Origin: Salegentibacter tibetensis
GTDB taxonomy: Bacteria; Bacteroidota; Bacteroidia; Flavobacteriales; Flavobacteriaceae
Length of the DNA: 64,000 nucleotides
Direction of reading: 5' to 3'
Assembly (NCBI RefSeq): GCF_020164485.1
Contig: NZ_JAIQZA010000016.1
Coordinates: 1-64,000, forward strand
The position numbers and the translations under genes are program-made. The notes under the pieces were generated by a model that was given only the letters and a program-made list of their open reading frames with translations, searched no databases and was not told where the DNA came from. Positions 38,086-46,841 of the stretch are shown one piece after another; position 1 is the stretch's first letter, and the number at the start of each line of letters is the position of its first letter.

Positions 38086-39933
38086 CTATTCTTTTAATAC
38101 TGAAAATTCTATTGCAGAATCTCCAAATACGGTGTGGGTTTGTTTTTGAAAATCTTCTTCTTCCGCTTGAAAAATATTAGGAACATAAGTCTGCGGATTT
38201 AAGTCTATAAGTGGAAACCAGGTACTTTGCACCTGAATTTGCAGTTTGTGCCCTTTTTTGAAAGTATGATTAATATCCTGAAGCGTGATATTTACCGAAG
38301 TTTTCTCATTAGGTTCAAATGGCTCAGGATTTTCAAAACTGTTTCTAAAACGTCCTCGCAGAACCTCGCTGCGAACCATCATATGGTAATTACCCATATC
38401 AAGGTGCTTCATTGTTTCTTCATAATTTTCGGCGTCAGGTGGGTAAACATCTATTACTTTCACCACCCAATCGGCTGCGCTTCCTGTGGTAGCCACATTT
38501 AAACGAGCCATAATCTCCCCGGTAAGTTTCATATCTTCTTCCAGTACCTCGGTTTCAAAAACCAAAACATCGGGTCTTCTGGCAGAAAAGCGCTGGTCGC
38601 CGGTCATATACTCTCTTGGAGTGAAAACCGCTTTAATTTCATCGTTATAAGAAACCGGTTTTTCAGGGTCGCTTACAAAGCTTTCCTCATTATCAGTCGC
38701 TTCATCAGTTAATTTCTGATCATCTCCCAGGTAAAAAACCTTTTCTTCGGTATTTTTTGGAGGCCATGCTTCATAAGAATTCCATTTTCTCGCACCGGTA
38801 TCATAAACATAAGCTTCAGCAAGATCCAAGTCGCCATCTCCACCTTCTTTTAGGAAATGATTAAAGAATTTTGTTTCAATATTCCTTTGATAATCTTCAG
38901 AAAGATTATCACCGAAATAAACATTCCCTACTGCCTGCCTTTCAGTTTGTCTCGCCCAGTCGCCGTGGCTCCAGGGACCAAAAACCATAATATTATAATT
39001 ATCGCTGGTTTCTTCAATTTTCTTATAAGTATTAAAAGGTCCGTAAAGATCTTCAGCATCAAACAATCCGCCTACGACCATTACTGCCGGCTCAATATCT
39101 TCTAAATGCTGAATAATCCCCCTACTCTGCCAGAATTCATCATAATTTGGATGCTCCTTTAATTGCTGCCAGAACAGATTGTCTTCGCCATAGTATTCAT
39201 CCAGGTTACTTAGCGGACCAACATCTAAAAAGAATTGATACTGGTCTTGAGTCCCAAGATCTGGCAATTCGTACCAGGCCTCGGTAGTTGGCCCGGTTTT
39301 ATCATATCCAAAAAGCGCAGTGGCTCTCCAGTAACTCAATAAATAAGCGCCATTATGATGAAAATCGTCAAAAAAGAAATCCCCGATTCCCGCTTGTGGC
39401 GAGGCTGCTTTTAGGGCAGGGTGTGCATCTACCAAAGAAGCAACAGCGTAGTGGCCGGGATAAGAAATTCCCCAGGTTGCCACCCTTCCGTTATTATTGT
39501 CTACATTGTTGATGAGCCACTCTATAGTATCGTAAGTATCGCTTGATTCATCGAATTCATCTCCAGATTTATTCGGAATAATCGCGCGCATATTATCATA
39601 TTTCCCTTCACTCATCCAACGCCCGCGTACATCCTGGTAAACAACTATATTCCCTTCTTTCATCAAATATTCGTTAGGGCTGATAAGCGAACGAAATTGA
39701 TCTTCACCATAAGGTCTGGAACTATATGGTGTACGCTGCATAAGAATAGGATATTCTTTAGAAGTATCTTTTGGGGAATAAATGGTGGTGTGAAGGTTTG
39801 TGCCGTCCCGCATCGGGATATCTACTTCTGTTTTGTTATAATGTTCTTTTACATCATATTCTGCCTGCGCAATAATATGAACAGGTAAAAAACTCAAAAA
39901 CAGAAGGATAAAACTTAAACGGAGTAATTTCAT
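38086..39933 (-). CDS. CocE/NonD-family hydrolase (X-Pro dipeptidyl-peptidase type)
   Basis: A 615-aa secreted serine hydrolase. It has a signal peptide (ends VHIIAQ), then an alpha/beta-hydrolase domain from YNKTEVDIPMRDGTNLHTTI. The nucleophile Ser is in TWGISYPGHYAVAS. The acid and His lie around GGLFDAEDLYGP and MVFGPWSHGDWAR. The C-terminal jelly-roll from about 420 is the X-Pro peptidase C domain. It could remove X-Pro dipeptides or hydrolyse esters or glutaryl-type amides. The nearby DUF885 gene suggests peptide breakdown. Confidence 0.85.
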   Translation of the reverse strand: MKLLRLSFILLFLSFLPVHIIAQAEYDVKEHYNKTEVDIPMRDGTNLHTTIYSPKDTSKEYPILMQRTPYSSRPYGEDQFRSLISPNEYLMKEGNIVVYQDVRGRWMSEGKYDNMRAIIPNKSGDEFDESSDTYDTIEWLINNVDNNNGRVATWGISYPGHYAVASLVDAHPALKAASPQAGIGDFFFDDFHHNGAYLLSYWRATALFGYDKTGPTTEAWYELPDLGTQDQYQFFLDVGPLSNLDEYYGEDNLFWQQLKEHPNYDEFWQSRGIIQHLEDIEPAVMVVGGLFDAEDLYGPFNTYKKIEETSDNYNIMVFGPWSHGDWARQTERQAVGNVYFGDNLSEDYQRNIETKFFNHFLKEGGDGDLDLAEAYVYDTGARKWNSYEAWPPKNTEEKVFYLGDDQKLTDEATDNEESFVSDPEKPVSYNDEIKAVFTPREYMTGDQRFSARRPDVLVFETEVLEEDMKLTGEIMARLNVATTGSAADWVVKVIDVYPPDAENYEETMKHLDMGNYHMMVRSEVLRGRFRNSFENPEPFEPNEKTSVNITLQDINHTFKKGHKLQIQVQSTWFPLIDLNPQTYVPNIFQAEEEDFQKQTHTVFGDSAIEFSVLKE

Positions 39934-39994
39934 AGTTTAGGGATATTTTAAGGCCCTAAGATAGAAATTACACCGATAAACCTAAAGGAATTTT

Positions 39995-40174
39995 ACTCGA
40001 TAATCGAGTTTTAAATGAATCAAGGCTTGTTTCTAAATTGGAAAACATTTTCTAATTAAGACCTTCTAAGCTTGACAAGAAGTAATTCACGTCGATAATC
40101 GAGAATTAAATACTCCAGGACTTAACTTATAATTCAAATATTATTCCATCTGTAAATGCCTCTCGAATATCGAG
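39995..40174. repeat. Three spaced palindromes of CTCGATAATCGAG type
   Basis: ACTCGATAATCGAGT lies at 39995-40009, TCGATAATCGA at 40092-40102 and CTCGAATATCGAG at 40162-40174. Centres are about 95 and 71 bp apart. They fill the 246-bp gap between dsbD and the CocE-type gene. The first sits about 60 bp upstream of the CocE-type start, so it may be a regulator site; they may equally be degenerate repeats. Confidence 0.5.
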
Positions 40175-40179
40175 GTTGT

Positions 40180-42198
40180 TTATTTTTTCGCTGCTTCGCG
40201 AAATTTGGCAAGGCCTTCCTGTAGCCAGCTTAGATATTCAACCTCGTTTGGCGTGTAACCTACCGGCTCGTTTAGCAGGTTTACATCATTATCTAACAAG
40301 ACGTAAAACGGCTGCGAATTATTCTGAAAATTAAGGGTTTGGAATGTGGCCCATTTATCGCCAATGGTTTCAATAGGTTTTATTCCACCCTTTGGTTTTA
40401 GATAGTTAAATTGCTCTTGTTCGGGCAATTCTTTTCTATCATCAACATAAAGGGAAATAAGGATATATTCATCGTTTAAAACGTCAAAAACATCGTGATT
40501 GCTCCATACCTGTTCTTCCATTTTACGGCAATTTATGCAGGCCCAGCCTGTAAAATCAAGGATTATGGGTTTATTTTGTTTCCGTGCAGCTTCCAGCCCT
40601 CTATCCCAGTCCTTATAGGCTTCCAGACCAAGAGGTGCTTCAGTTCCTTTATCGTAAATACTATAAAATAAGGGGGGTGGAAATCCACTTAACAATTTAA
40701 GGTTTGCTGCGGAAGTATTGGTTAAACCCGGGATTAAATAAAGCACGAAAAAGAACGTGATAACACCAACACCAAACCTGGCCTTACTGATCTTCTTTTT
40801 GGGCCCGTCATGTGGAAACCGGAGAAATCCGAATAAATAAGCCATTAGACCCAAACCTACGAGGATCCAAATTCCGAGGAAAATTTCACGTTTTAAAAGT
40901 CCCCAATGTTGTACAAGATCGGCATTAGAAAGGAATTTAAAGGCCAGACCTAATTCTATAAAACCTAAGGTTACTTTCACCGTATTTAGCCAACCCCCGC
41001 TTTTTGGTAAAGAATTAAGCCAGTTGGGGAATAAAGCAAAAAGCGCAAAAGGTAATGCCAGGGCAAGTCCAAAACCGCCCATTCCCATAGAAAGCTGCAT
41101 TGCGCCACCATCACTGGTTAGCGACCCACCTAAGAGTGAACCTAAAATTGGCCCGGTACAGGAAAAAGAGACCAAAGCCAATGTAAGTGCCATAAAAAAG
41201 ATGCCCACAAAACCGCCAACGCTGGAAGCTTTATCGTCCATTTTATTGCTCCATGAACTCGGCAAAGTGATCTCGTAGTAGCCAAAAAAGGAGAAGGCGA
41301 AAATGATAAAAATGATGAAGAAAATAATATTCAGCGCAACATTGGTTGAGATATTATTAAGGATTTCAGGATTTACGCTGTCCAATAGATGAAAAGGCAA
41401 ACTGAGCAAAAGATAGATCGCAAAAATAAAAAAGCCGTAAAGAATGGCATTTACCAATCCTTTTTTACGGTTTTCAGCCCCTTTGGTGAAAAAGGAAACC
41501 GTAAGCGGAATCATAGGAAATACACAAGGCGTTAATAAGGCGATTAAACCTCCTATAAACCCAAGAAGGAAGATATTTAGAAAGTTACTGCCTTCCTCCT
41601 CTTCAGGTGCAAATTTTTCCATTCCAGAAACCTTGATATTCAAAGCTTCAGTAAGTTCTCTGTCCTTTTCTGAAATTTCCAGATCGGTAAAACCTTCGGT
41701 TACTTGATTTTCTTCAAGGGAAATCGTGAAACGTTCTGTTTCGGGAGGCAAACATTTTTCATCATCACAAACCGAAAAATATATTTCTGCAATAATCTCA
41801 GGCTTAGATTCAGCAAGTACTTTTATTTTCTGAGTAAAGACCGCTTCATCTTCAAAATAGGTAATATCTGCTTCAAAAACCTGATCGTAAATGGGTGCTA
41901 TATCCGGCTCTGTGGTTTCACCAATAAGCTCAAAGTTTTCCTCCTCATTATTGTAAGAGAAAGTAGTGGCGATGGGCGCAATATCAATATCAGCTTCTTT
42001 TTGCGAGTATAAATGCCAGCCATCTTCAAGATTCGCAGTAAAAATCAGGGTAAAGATACTGTCGTTTTCCTTTTCTACGGAAGCCTCCCAGGTTATAGGA
42101 TCTGCCATTTGGGAATCGCCGCTCCCATCGTCAAAATATTGTGCCTGTAACTGTAATAAAGGAATTATAAATAAGAGCAGACTCGCCAGGTATTTCAT
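40180..42198 (-). CDS. dsbD: Thiol:disulfide interchange protein DsbD
   Basis: A 672-aa inner-membrane protein that carries electrons from cytoplasmic thioredoxin to the periplasm. It has a signal peptide, an N-terminal periplasmic domain with the pair Cys144/Cys149 (FSVCDDEKCLPPE), eight predicted membrane helices with Cys225 (LLTPCVFPMIP) and Cys347 (FSCTGPILGS), and a C-terminal thioredoxin domain with Cys554/Cys557 (GWACINCRKME). All three redox pairs are intact. Its ATG overlaps the tilS stop (ATGA), so the two are coupled. Confidence 0.93.
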   Translation of the reverse strand: MKYLASLLLFIIPLLQLQAQYFDDGSGDSQMADPITWEASVEKENDSIFTLIFTANLEDGWHLYSQKEADIDIAPIATTFSYNNEEENFELIGETTEPDIAPIYDQVFEADITYFEDEAVFTQKIKVLAESKPEIIAEIYFSVCDDEKCLPPETERFTISLEENQVTEGFTDLEISEKDRELTEALNIKVSGMEKFAPEEEEGSNFLNIFLLGFIGGLIALLTPCVFPMIPLTVSFFTKGAENRKKGLVNAILYGFFIFAIYLLLSLPFHLLDSVNPEILNNISTNVALNIIFFIIFIIFAFSFFGYYEITLPSSWSNKMDDKASSVGGFVGIFFMALTLALVSFSCTGPILGSLLGGSLTSDGGAMQLSMGMGGFGLALALPFALFALFPNWLNSLPKSGGWLNTVKVTLGFIELGLAFKFLSNADLVQHWGLLKREIFLGIWILVGLGLMAYLFGFLRFPHDGPKKKISKARFGVGVITFFFVLYLIPGLTNTSAANLKLLSGFPPPLFYSIYDKGTEAPLGLEAYKDWDRGLEAARKQNKPIILDFTGWACINCRKMEEQVWSNHDVFDVLNDEYILISLYVDDRKELPEQEQFNYLKPKGGIKPIETIGDKWATFQTLNFQNNSQPFYVLLDNDVNLLNEPVGYTPNEVEYLSWLQEGLAKFREAAKK

Positions 42199-43514
42199 AA
42201 ACTGAAAGTAATTTTTATAATTTTTTGATCGGGTGAAGTAATTGAAAAACGCCTATCGGCCCGCTGATTAATCACCCAAACAATTTTCTCTCCCGAACAC
42301 AGCAACCAGCTGTTTTCTTTCTCGGGCAAAGATAATTTTTTGTCTTTAAAGAAGTCGCTTAACTTCTTCTTTCCTTTCATCCCAAAGGGATAAAATACAT
42401 CACCCTCCTGCCATTTTCTCACAGTTAGCGGATAATCAAGTTTTTCCGGGTCTACATGGATACAATTTGGATTTTTTTCTATTATTTCTTCAACTTCTGA
42501 AAATGAAAAAGTTCCCATAGGCAGCATCGCAAAGTCTTCGTCTTTGGCGATCTTGTAAACCTTATCTTCCACCTGATTTTTATCGGTCAAAATCAAGTAT
42601 TCCCGGTCTTTAACTAACCTGTGTGAAGTTGAAAAAACCATTTTTCCGGGTTGAGCGTCCAGTAATTTATACACATCGTTCCATTCGGTAAAACCGAAAG
42701 ATTTAAGCAACTGGTATAACACCGCTGAAGTATTCGGAACCTTTTTTAGGTAATTTATATCCAGGCTATACCCATATTTTGTCTTATTGATAATTTTAGG
42801 ATAAAGCAGGCTCATATAATCTTCAACAAGCTCTTCGTTTTCCTTTAAATGCGACTGGGTTTTTAAAAAAGTCTCTAAAAACTGCGGGTTTAATTCTTCA
42901 AAAATCGGCACGATATCATGCCTAATTTTATTCCGAAGATATTTTGTGGAAGCATTGCTGCTGTCTTCCCGCCAGGTAATATTGTTTTCTTTTGCGTAAG
43001 CTGCAATTTCCTTTCGGGAAAAATTCAGCAGTGGCCTGATTATTTTGTTGCTGTCAGAATTTATTCCGCTTAAACCTTCCAAACCGCTTCCTCGCAATAA
43101 ATTGATAAAAAAAGTTTCCAGGCTATCGTTGGCATGATGAGCGGTTAGGGTATAATCAAACTTGTGTTTAAGTCGCAGTTCCTCAAACCATTCGTACCGG
43201 AGATCCCGGGCCGCCATTTGAATAGACAAACCGTTGTCTTTGGCGTATTGCTCGGTATCAAAATTCTCTATGAAAAGTTTCACTTTCAGCTTTTTTGCCA
43301 GGGTGGCAACAAAATCTTCATCGGCGTCACTTTCTTCGTCCCGAAGGTTGAAATTGCAATGCGCCAGGGCGAAATCCAGCTTGGCTACTCTGCACAAATG
43401 GGCAAGCACCACGCTGTCTACTCCACCGCTTACCGCGAGCAGAAGTTTGTTGTTGCACAGGTAAGGAAACTGCGATTTGATCTCGTTTTTGAAAGCTTTT
43501 TCCATAGAAATCAA
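42195..43514 (-). CDS. tilS: tRNA(Ile)-lysidine synthase
   Basis: Attaches lysine to C34 of the minor isoleucine tRNA so that it reads AUA. The 439-aa protein has the N-type ATP pyrophosphatase loop LLLAVSGGVDSVVLAHL, followed by AHCNFNLR and TAHHANDSLETFFINLLRG. The C-terminal TilS domain includes DYPLTVRKWQEGDVFYPFGM, ending in the KKLSDFFKDKK motif. Four bases overlap with dsbD. Confidence 0.95.
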   Translation of the reverse strand: MISMEKAFKNEIKSQFPYLCNNKLLLAVSGGVDSVVLAHLCRVAKLDFALAHCNFNLRDEESDADEDFVATLAKKLKVKLFIENFDTEQYAKDNGLSIQMAARDLRYEWFEELRLKHKFDYTLTAHHANDSLETFFINLLRGSGLEGLSGINSDSNKIIRPLLNFSRKEIAAYAKENNITWREDSSNASTKYLRNKIRHDIVPIFEELNPQFLETFLKTQSHLKENEELVEDYMSLLYPKIINKTKYGYSLDINYLKKVPNTSAVLYQLLKSFGFTEWNDVYKLLDAQPGKMVFSTSHRLVKDREYLILTDKNQVEDKVYKIAKDEDFAMLPMGTFSFSEVEEIIEKNPNCIHVDPEKLDYPLTVRKWQEGDVFYPFGMKGKKKLSDFFKDKKLSLPEKENSWLLCSGEKIVWVINQRADRRFSITSPDQKIIKITFSL

Positions 43515-43588
43515 AGATACGAAAACAGTTTACAGAGTTTCGTTTGGGAGTTTAGGAAATTTTTGTTCGAGAATTGAGTTCTGAAAAA

Positions 43589-44908
43589 TCAACCCAGAGC
43601 CTGTCGCATTGCGCTTGCTTTTAGCAGGCATTCTTCATATTCCTTTTGTGGATCTGAGCCGGCAGTTATTGCTCCGCCCACCGAAAAAGAAACATATTTT
43701 TTTACTGAATTATAAAGGATACTACGTATCACTACATTAAAATCGAAATCCCCATTTGGAGTAAAATAGCCTACCGCGCCGCTGTAGAGTCCGCGTTTGG
43801 TTTCTTCCAGTTCTTCTATAATTTTCATCGCTGAAATTTTTGGAGCGCCCGTCATACTCCCCATCGGAAAAGTCGCCCGTAAAGCTTCTACCGGCGGAAT
43901 GCCATCATCGATTTCTGCAGAAACCGTAGAGATCATCTGATGCACCTGTTTAAAGGAATAAACCTTACAAAGTTCATCTACATTTACGCTGCCCTTCTTG
44001 GCAATTTTAGAGAGGTCATTTCTTACCAGGTCTACGATCATCACGTTTTCTGATTGTTCTTTTGGGTCTTTGGAAAGCTGTTCAGCAATTTCTAGATCTT
44101 CTTCGGAATTGGGCGAACGCCTGTCTGTCCCCTTTATAGGTTGGGAAATTAATTTTGAACCTGATTTCTTTAAATACCGTTCGGGGGAAGCACAAAGTAA
44201 ATGATGTTCTTCCAGTTTAAGAAAAGTAGCAAATGGAGGACCCGAAATATCATTAAGCTCCTGAAAAACTTCCATTGGCTCAATCTTCCTGTCTTCAGCA
44301 AAAAACTCCTGACAAAAATTGGCTTCGTAAATATCGCCACGTTGAATGTAAGCGAGCATTTTCTCTACTTTTTTCAGGTAATCTTCTTTTGAAATTCTGG
44401 CTTGGATCTTCGGTTCTCGGTTTTCTGTTGTGAGTTGTGAGTTCTCAGTTGTCGGTTGCGGGTTATCGGTTATTGGGAGTTTTGAAATTTCATTGAAATC
44501 TTCTTCAATTTCGTCATCCAGCATTCTTAAATAATGCATCTCCAACTGAATCCCTTTCAGTAAAAATAACTTCTGTGGCTGAAAAAAGTAAATATCCGGG
44601 AAATGGAGTTCGTCGTTATTTTTGGAGGAAAGTACTTCCACATCATTTTTAAGATCGTAAGAAAGGTATCCGAAAATCCAGTCTTTGGTAGTTTGCTGGT
44701 ATTCCTGAAGTTTCGCAAAAGCCTGATGATAATCGGTTTTTATCGCGGTAAACGCACCCAGTGCGAGTAGCGCGTCAAACTCGCCGTGCTCCTGGTGATA
44801 ATTATTGCTATCCAGCCAGGCAATTTCCTCAAACTGCCGGCTCCATTGCAACAATTGTTGTTTAAATTTTAAGGGATCTTCTAAAGTATAAGTCGATTTG
44901 GTGCGCAC
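43589..44908 (-). CDS. pabB: Aminodeoxychorismate synthase component I
   Basis: Converts chorismate (with ammonia from PabA) to aminodeoxychorismate for folate synthesis. The 439-aa product has the chorismate-binding domain with QPIKGTDRR; the Lys here is the PabB-type residue, where anthranilate synthase has Ala. It also has ENVMIVDLVRNDLSKIA and FPMGSMTGAPKISAM. Between the N-terminal domain and the catalytic domain an unusual Pro/Thr/Glu/Asn-rich linker (about residues 145-166) is encoded by a heptamer DNA repeat. No PabA gene is adjacent. The start codon lies close to the upstream pseudogene region. Confidence 0.9.
   Translation of the reverse strand: MRTKSTYTLEDPLKFKQQLLQWSRQFEEIAWLDSNNYHQEHGEFDALLALGAFTAIKTDYHQAFAKLQEYQQTTKDWIFGYLSYDLKNDVEVLSSKNNDELHFPDIYFFQPQKLFLLKGIQLEMHYLRMLDDEIEEDFNEISKLPITDNPQPTTENSQLTTENREPKIQARISKEDYLKKVEKMLAYIQRGDIYEANFCQEFFAEDRKIEPMEVFQELNDISGPPFATFLKLEEHHLLCASPERYLKKSGSKLISQPIKGTDRRSPNSEEDLEIAEQLSKDPKEQSENVMIVDLVRNDLSKIAKKGSVNVDELCKVYSFKQVHQMISTVSAEIDDGIPPVEALRATFPMGSMTGAPKISAMKIIEELEETKRGLYSGAVGYFTPNGDFDFNVVIRSILYNSVKKYVSFSVGGAITAGSDPQKEYEECLLKASAMRQALG
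44411..44473. repeat. Nine-unit heptamer repeat inside pabB
   Basis: Nine consecutive 7-bp units of the form (c/g)(g/a)GTTnt: cggttct, cggtttt, ctgttgt, gagttgt, gagttct, cagttgt, cggttgc, gggttat, cggttat. Three units equal seven codons, so the array stays open in the pabB frame on the minus strand and encodes a linker containing QPTTENSQLTTENREP. It looks like an intergenic-type simple repeat that has been accepted inside a gene. Confidence 0.85.
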
Positions 44909-44975
44909 CTGGCTTTTAATTTGGAGCGCAAAGATAAGAACAATTAATGGTGGTTAAAACTGCGAATAATTAAAA

Positions 44976-45225
44976 TTAGTTCAAGTTCTTTTTGGTTTTT
45001 AGCCATTCCTTTAAATTTGAAATAGCTTCTCCACTGGTAAGAAACTCATCTTTTTTATACTGCTCCCTGCTTTCTGTAACCGCTTGTTTTTTGTTCGCTG
45101 GTAAGCTGATAAAGATCTGCGGCTTCCATACTAAGCAATTTTTCAATAGCCTGTAGCAATTCAAGATTATCGGAAACTTTGATTTTTGTAATTAGGTGTT
45201 CCTTTGTTTGGGCAAGCGCATCCAT
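44976..45225 (-). pseudogene. Antitoxin-like gene with a single-base frameshift
   Basis: Reading from ATG at 45225 gives MDALAQTKEHLITKIK through LYQLTSEQK, after which the frame runs into GYRKQGAV and stops. Dropping one A from the A6 tract (T6 at 45087-45092 on the plus strand) restores EQKQAVTESREQYKKDEF and continues to SNLKEWLKTKKN. That is the layout of small flavobacterial antitoxin-like proteins of about 80 aa that precede ParE-type toxins. No toxin gene follows. The shift could also be a sequencing error in a homopolymer. Confidence 0.65.
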
Positions 45226-45264
45226 TTACATCATTTTCATTAAATATACCGAATTATTCAAAAT

Positions 45265-45801
45265 TCACTCTTCCAATTGATGCGAAAAAGTAGTTAAAAC
45301 ATCCTGAACTCCCATATCCAAAACTTCGTTTAGCATTTCTCCATCCTTAAAATTATCGTTAAAAGAAGGCAGGCTAAAACTTTCTATCACCTCGCCGCCA
45401 AACCTTGGTAGAATTCCTTTGGTATATTCTAACGCAGAAGCTGCTCCCCGTTTTCCGGGTGAAGTGCTAATCAATAGAATCTTTTTGCCCTCCAGGAAAT
45501 TACGGTCTAAACGCGAAAGCCAGTCGATCATATTTTTAAAGTACGCCGAAACATTGCCATTATGTTCATTTACCGCGATTACCAGCGCATCATGCTCTTT
45601 AATGATGTTGTTGATAATTGTGGCACCTATAGGCATTCCCTTTTCTTTTTCCCTATCGGCACTGTAAATAGGTAAATCATATTGGGTAAAATCCTGAATT
45701 TTCACTTCGTGCCCCTGGATACGGTTGGCCACGTGTTTTAATAATTGAAAATTAATGGAGGTGCTGCTATTGGATCCGGCAAAGGCAAGGATTTTTTTCA
45801 T
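45265..45801 (-). CDS. NADPH-dependent FMN reductase family protein
   Basis: A flavodoxin-fold oxidoreductase of about 178 aa. The frame is open to 45822, but MKKILAFAGSNSSTSINF at 45801 is the family's usual start, with the phosphate loop GSNSSTSIN binding FMN. Other family features are LPIYSADREKEKGMPIGA, HNGNVSAYFKNMIDWLSR and STSPGKRGAASALEYT. It reduces FMN, quinones or azo compounds with NADPH in the cytoplasm. The physiological substrate is not evident. Confidence 0.85.
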   Translation of the reverse strand: MKKILAFAGSNSSTSINFQLLKHVANRIQGHEVKIQDFTQYDLPIYSADREKEKGMPIGATIINNIIKEHDALVIAVNEHNGNVSAYFKNMIDWLSRLDRNFLEGKKILLISTSPGKRGAASALEYTKGILPRFGGEVIESFSLPSFNDNFKDGEMLNEVLDMGVQDVLTTFSHQLEE

Positions 45802-45870
45802 CTTTAGATTGAATTTCGTCAAAAATACCGAAATAAATAAAAACTCTTAAACTATAAAATTGAGAAGTTC

Positions 45871-46188
45871 TTATTCAATTTTGGAAAGCTTTCTAGGATT
45901 TTGCCTGGTATCGAAAACAGTAGCAATATCGATTCTGTTTTTATCGTAATTAATCCAATAAATGATTTTATAATTTTTATAAGTTAAATACCGGAACTTT
46001 TGTGGTTTACCTTCTAAAAGAATTTCTTTCTGACCCGAAAACGGGCTTTTTTCCAAACCTATGGTTTTATCAATAATTCCATTTATTAATTTATCGGCAA
46101 CTTGCAAACCTGCTTTGTTCAAATAATAACTTTTAATTTCTTCAAGTTTATTCTGAGCAAATTTAGTCCAGTAAATCCTTAATTCCAT
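45871..46188 (-). CDS. RelE/ParE-family toxin
   Basis: A 105-aa toxin of the RelE/ParE superfamily. It begins YWTKFAQNKLEEIKSYYLNK, the usual helix pair, and has KFRYLTYKNYKIIYWINY and IDIATVFDTRQNPRKL, the beta-sheet and basic C-terminus. ParE types poison gyrase, RelE types cleave mRNA; the long basic-poor C-terminus with RQNPRKL is more like ParE of flavobacteria. It overlaps the antitoxin gene by 10 bp, antitoxin first. Confidence 0.85.
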   Translation of the reverse strand: MELRIYWTKFAQNKLEEIKSYYLNKAGLQVADKLINGIIDKTIGLEKSPFSGQKEILLEGKPQKFRYLTYKNYKIIYWINYDKNRIDIATVFDTRQNPRKLSKIE

Positions 46189-46418
46189 TCCTTCATCTTG
46201 CGCTTCAGTTCTTTGGCCTCAATAACACGATCATTTCTGGAATCCTCAAGAGATTTTTCAATACCAGCATCTAATTGTTCCTGGCTCATTGACTCAATAT
46301 CTTCATTAAAGGATTCTTTTTCCCTTCTAAGCAACTTCTCAAATCTTGCTATCACTTTTTCATTCTGAATCTTTAGAAATTCATCTACAAATTCTTTCTT
46401 CCTGGTTTGTAAATCCAT
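46179..46418 (-). CDS. Antitoxin of the RelE/ParE module
   Basis: A 79-aa acidic/basic helical protein: MDLQTRKKEFVDEFLKIQNE, then RREKESFNEDIESMSQEQLD and a C-terminal SRNDRVIEAKELKRKMKEW. This is the standard layout of flavobacterial antitoxins paired with ParE-like toxins: an N-terminal dimerising part and a C-terminal toxin-wrapping helix. It is upstream of, and overlaps, the toxin gene. The pair probably represses its own promoter. Confidence 0.8.
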   Translation of the reverse strand: MDLQTRKKEFVDEFLKIQNEKVIARFEKLLRREKESFNEDIESMSQEQLDAGIEKSLEDSRNDRVIEAKELKRKMKEWN

Positions 46419-46501
46419 AACAATAGGTTTTATTCAAAAATACGAAATATATTTTTTTTTAAAATAGCTCGGACGCAGTTCCCATCATTAGTCGCGAGAT
46501 T

Positions 46502-46784
46502 CTGCTCTTCCGCAGTATTAATTCAACTAGCTATTTTAAAAATTGCTATAACCAGATTTCAGCAGTTGGGGTTTGAAATCCCGCCCTGCGGCGGGATTAG
46601 TTCAACTAGCTATATTAAAATTGCCTCAACTACTTTCGGCAGTTTGGGCTCTTGAGATCCCGCCCTGCGGCGGGATTAGTTCAACTAGCTATATTAAAAT
46701 TGCCTCAACTACTTTCGGCAGTTTAGGCTCTTGAGATCCCGCCCTGCGGCGGGATTAGTTCAACTAGCTATATTAAAATTGCCT
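46502..46784. repeat. 79-bp tandem repeat array
   Basis: Copies of a 79-bp unit begin with the hairpin CCCGCC-ctgc-GGCGGG at 46580, 46659 and 46738, exactly 79 bp apart. Each continues GATTAGTTCAACTAGCTATA, then TTAAAATTGCC. A more degenerate copy precedes them from about 46502. The last copy runs into a long hairpin just before the DEAD-box gene. The array fills the 423-bp gap between the antitoxin gene and the helicase. Confidence 0.85.
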
Positions 46785-46802
46785 ACAGCAATTTTAATAT
46801 AG
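46768..46802 (+). promoter_or_regulatory. 15-bp perfect hairpin in the probable leader of the helicase gene
   Basis: CTATATTAAAATTGC, loop CTACA and GCAATTTTAATATAG pair perfectly. It ends 39 bp before the GTG start of the DEAD-box gene. There is no T-run after it, so it is more likely an RNA leader structure, or the end of a repeat element, than a terminator. Confidence 0.6.
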
Positions 46803-46841
46803 AGTTTCACTAACTTTGCTGGCTCATAAAAACTTCATTTA

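Noticed and set aside
43164-43577. Rightward 137-aa frame over the start of tilS
   Set aside because: Antisense to the PP-loop region of tilS; no recognisable protein.
43589-44908. TrpE instead of PabB
   Set aside because: The PIKGT Lys and the absence of trp genes nearby favour aminodeoxychorismate synthase.
45084-45095. Programmed -1 frameshifting at AAAAAAC in the antitoxin-like gene
   Set aside because: The heptamer is not in the X-XXY-YYZ register, and restoring the protein needs loss of one base, not a -1 slip.
46580-46753. CRISPR-like array at the 79-bp repeats
   Set aside because: The whole unit repeats, including the parts between hairpins; there are no unique spacers and no cas genes.
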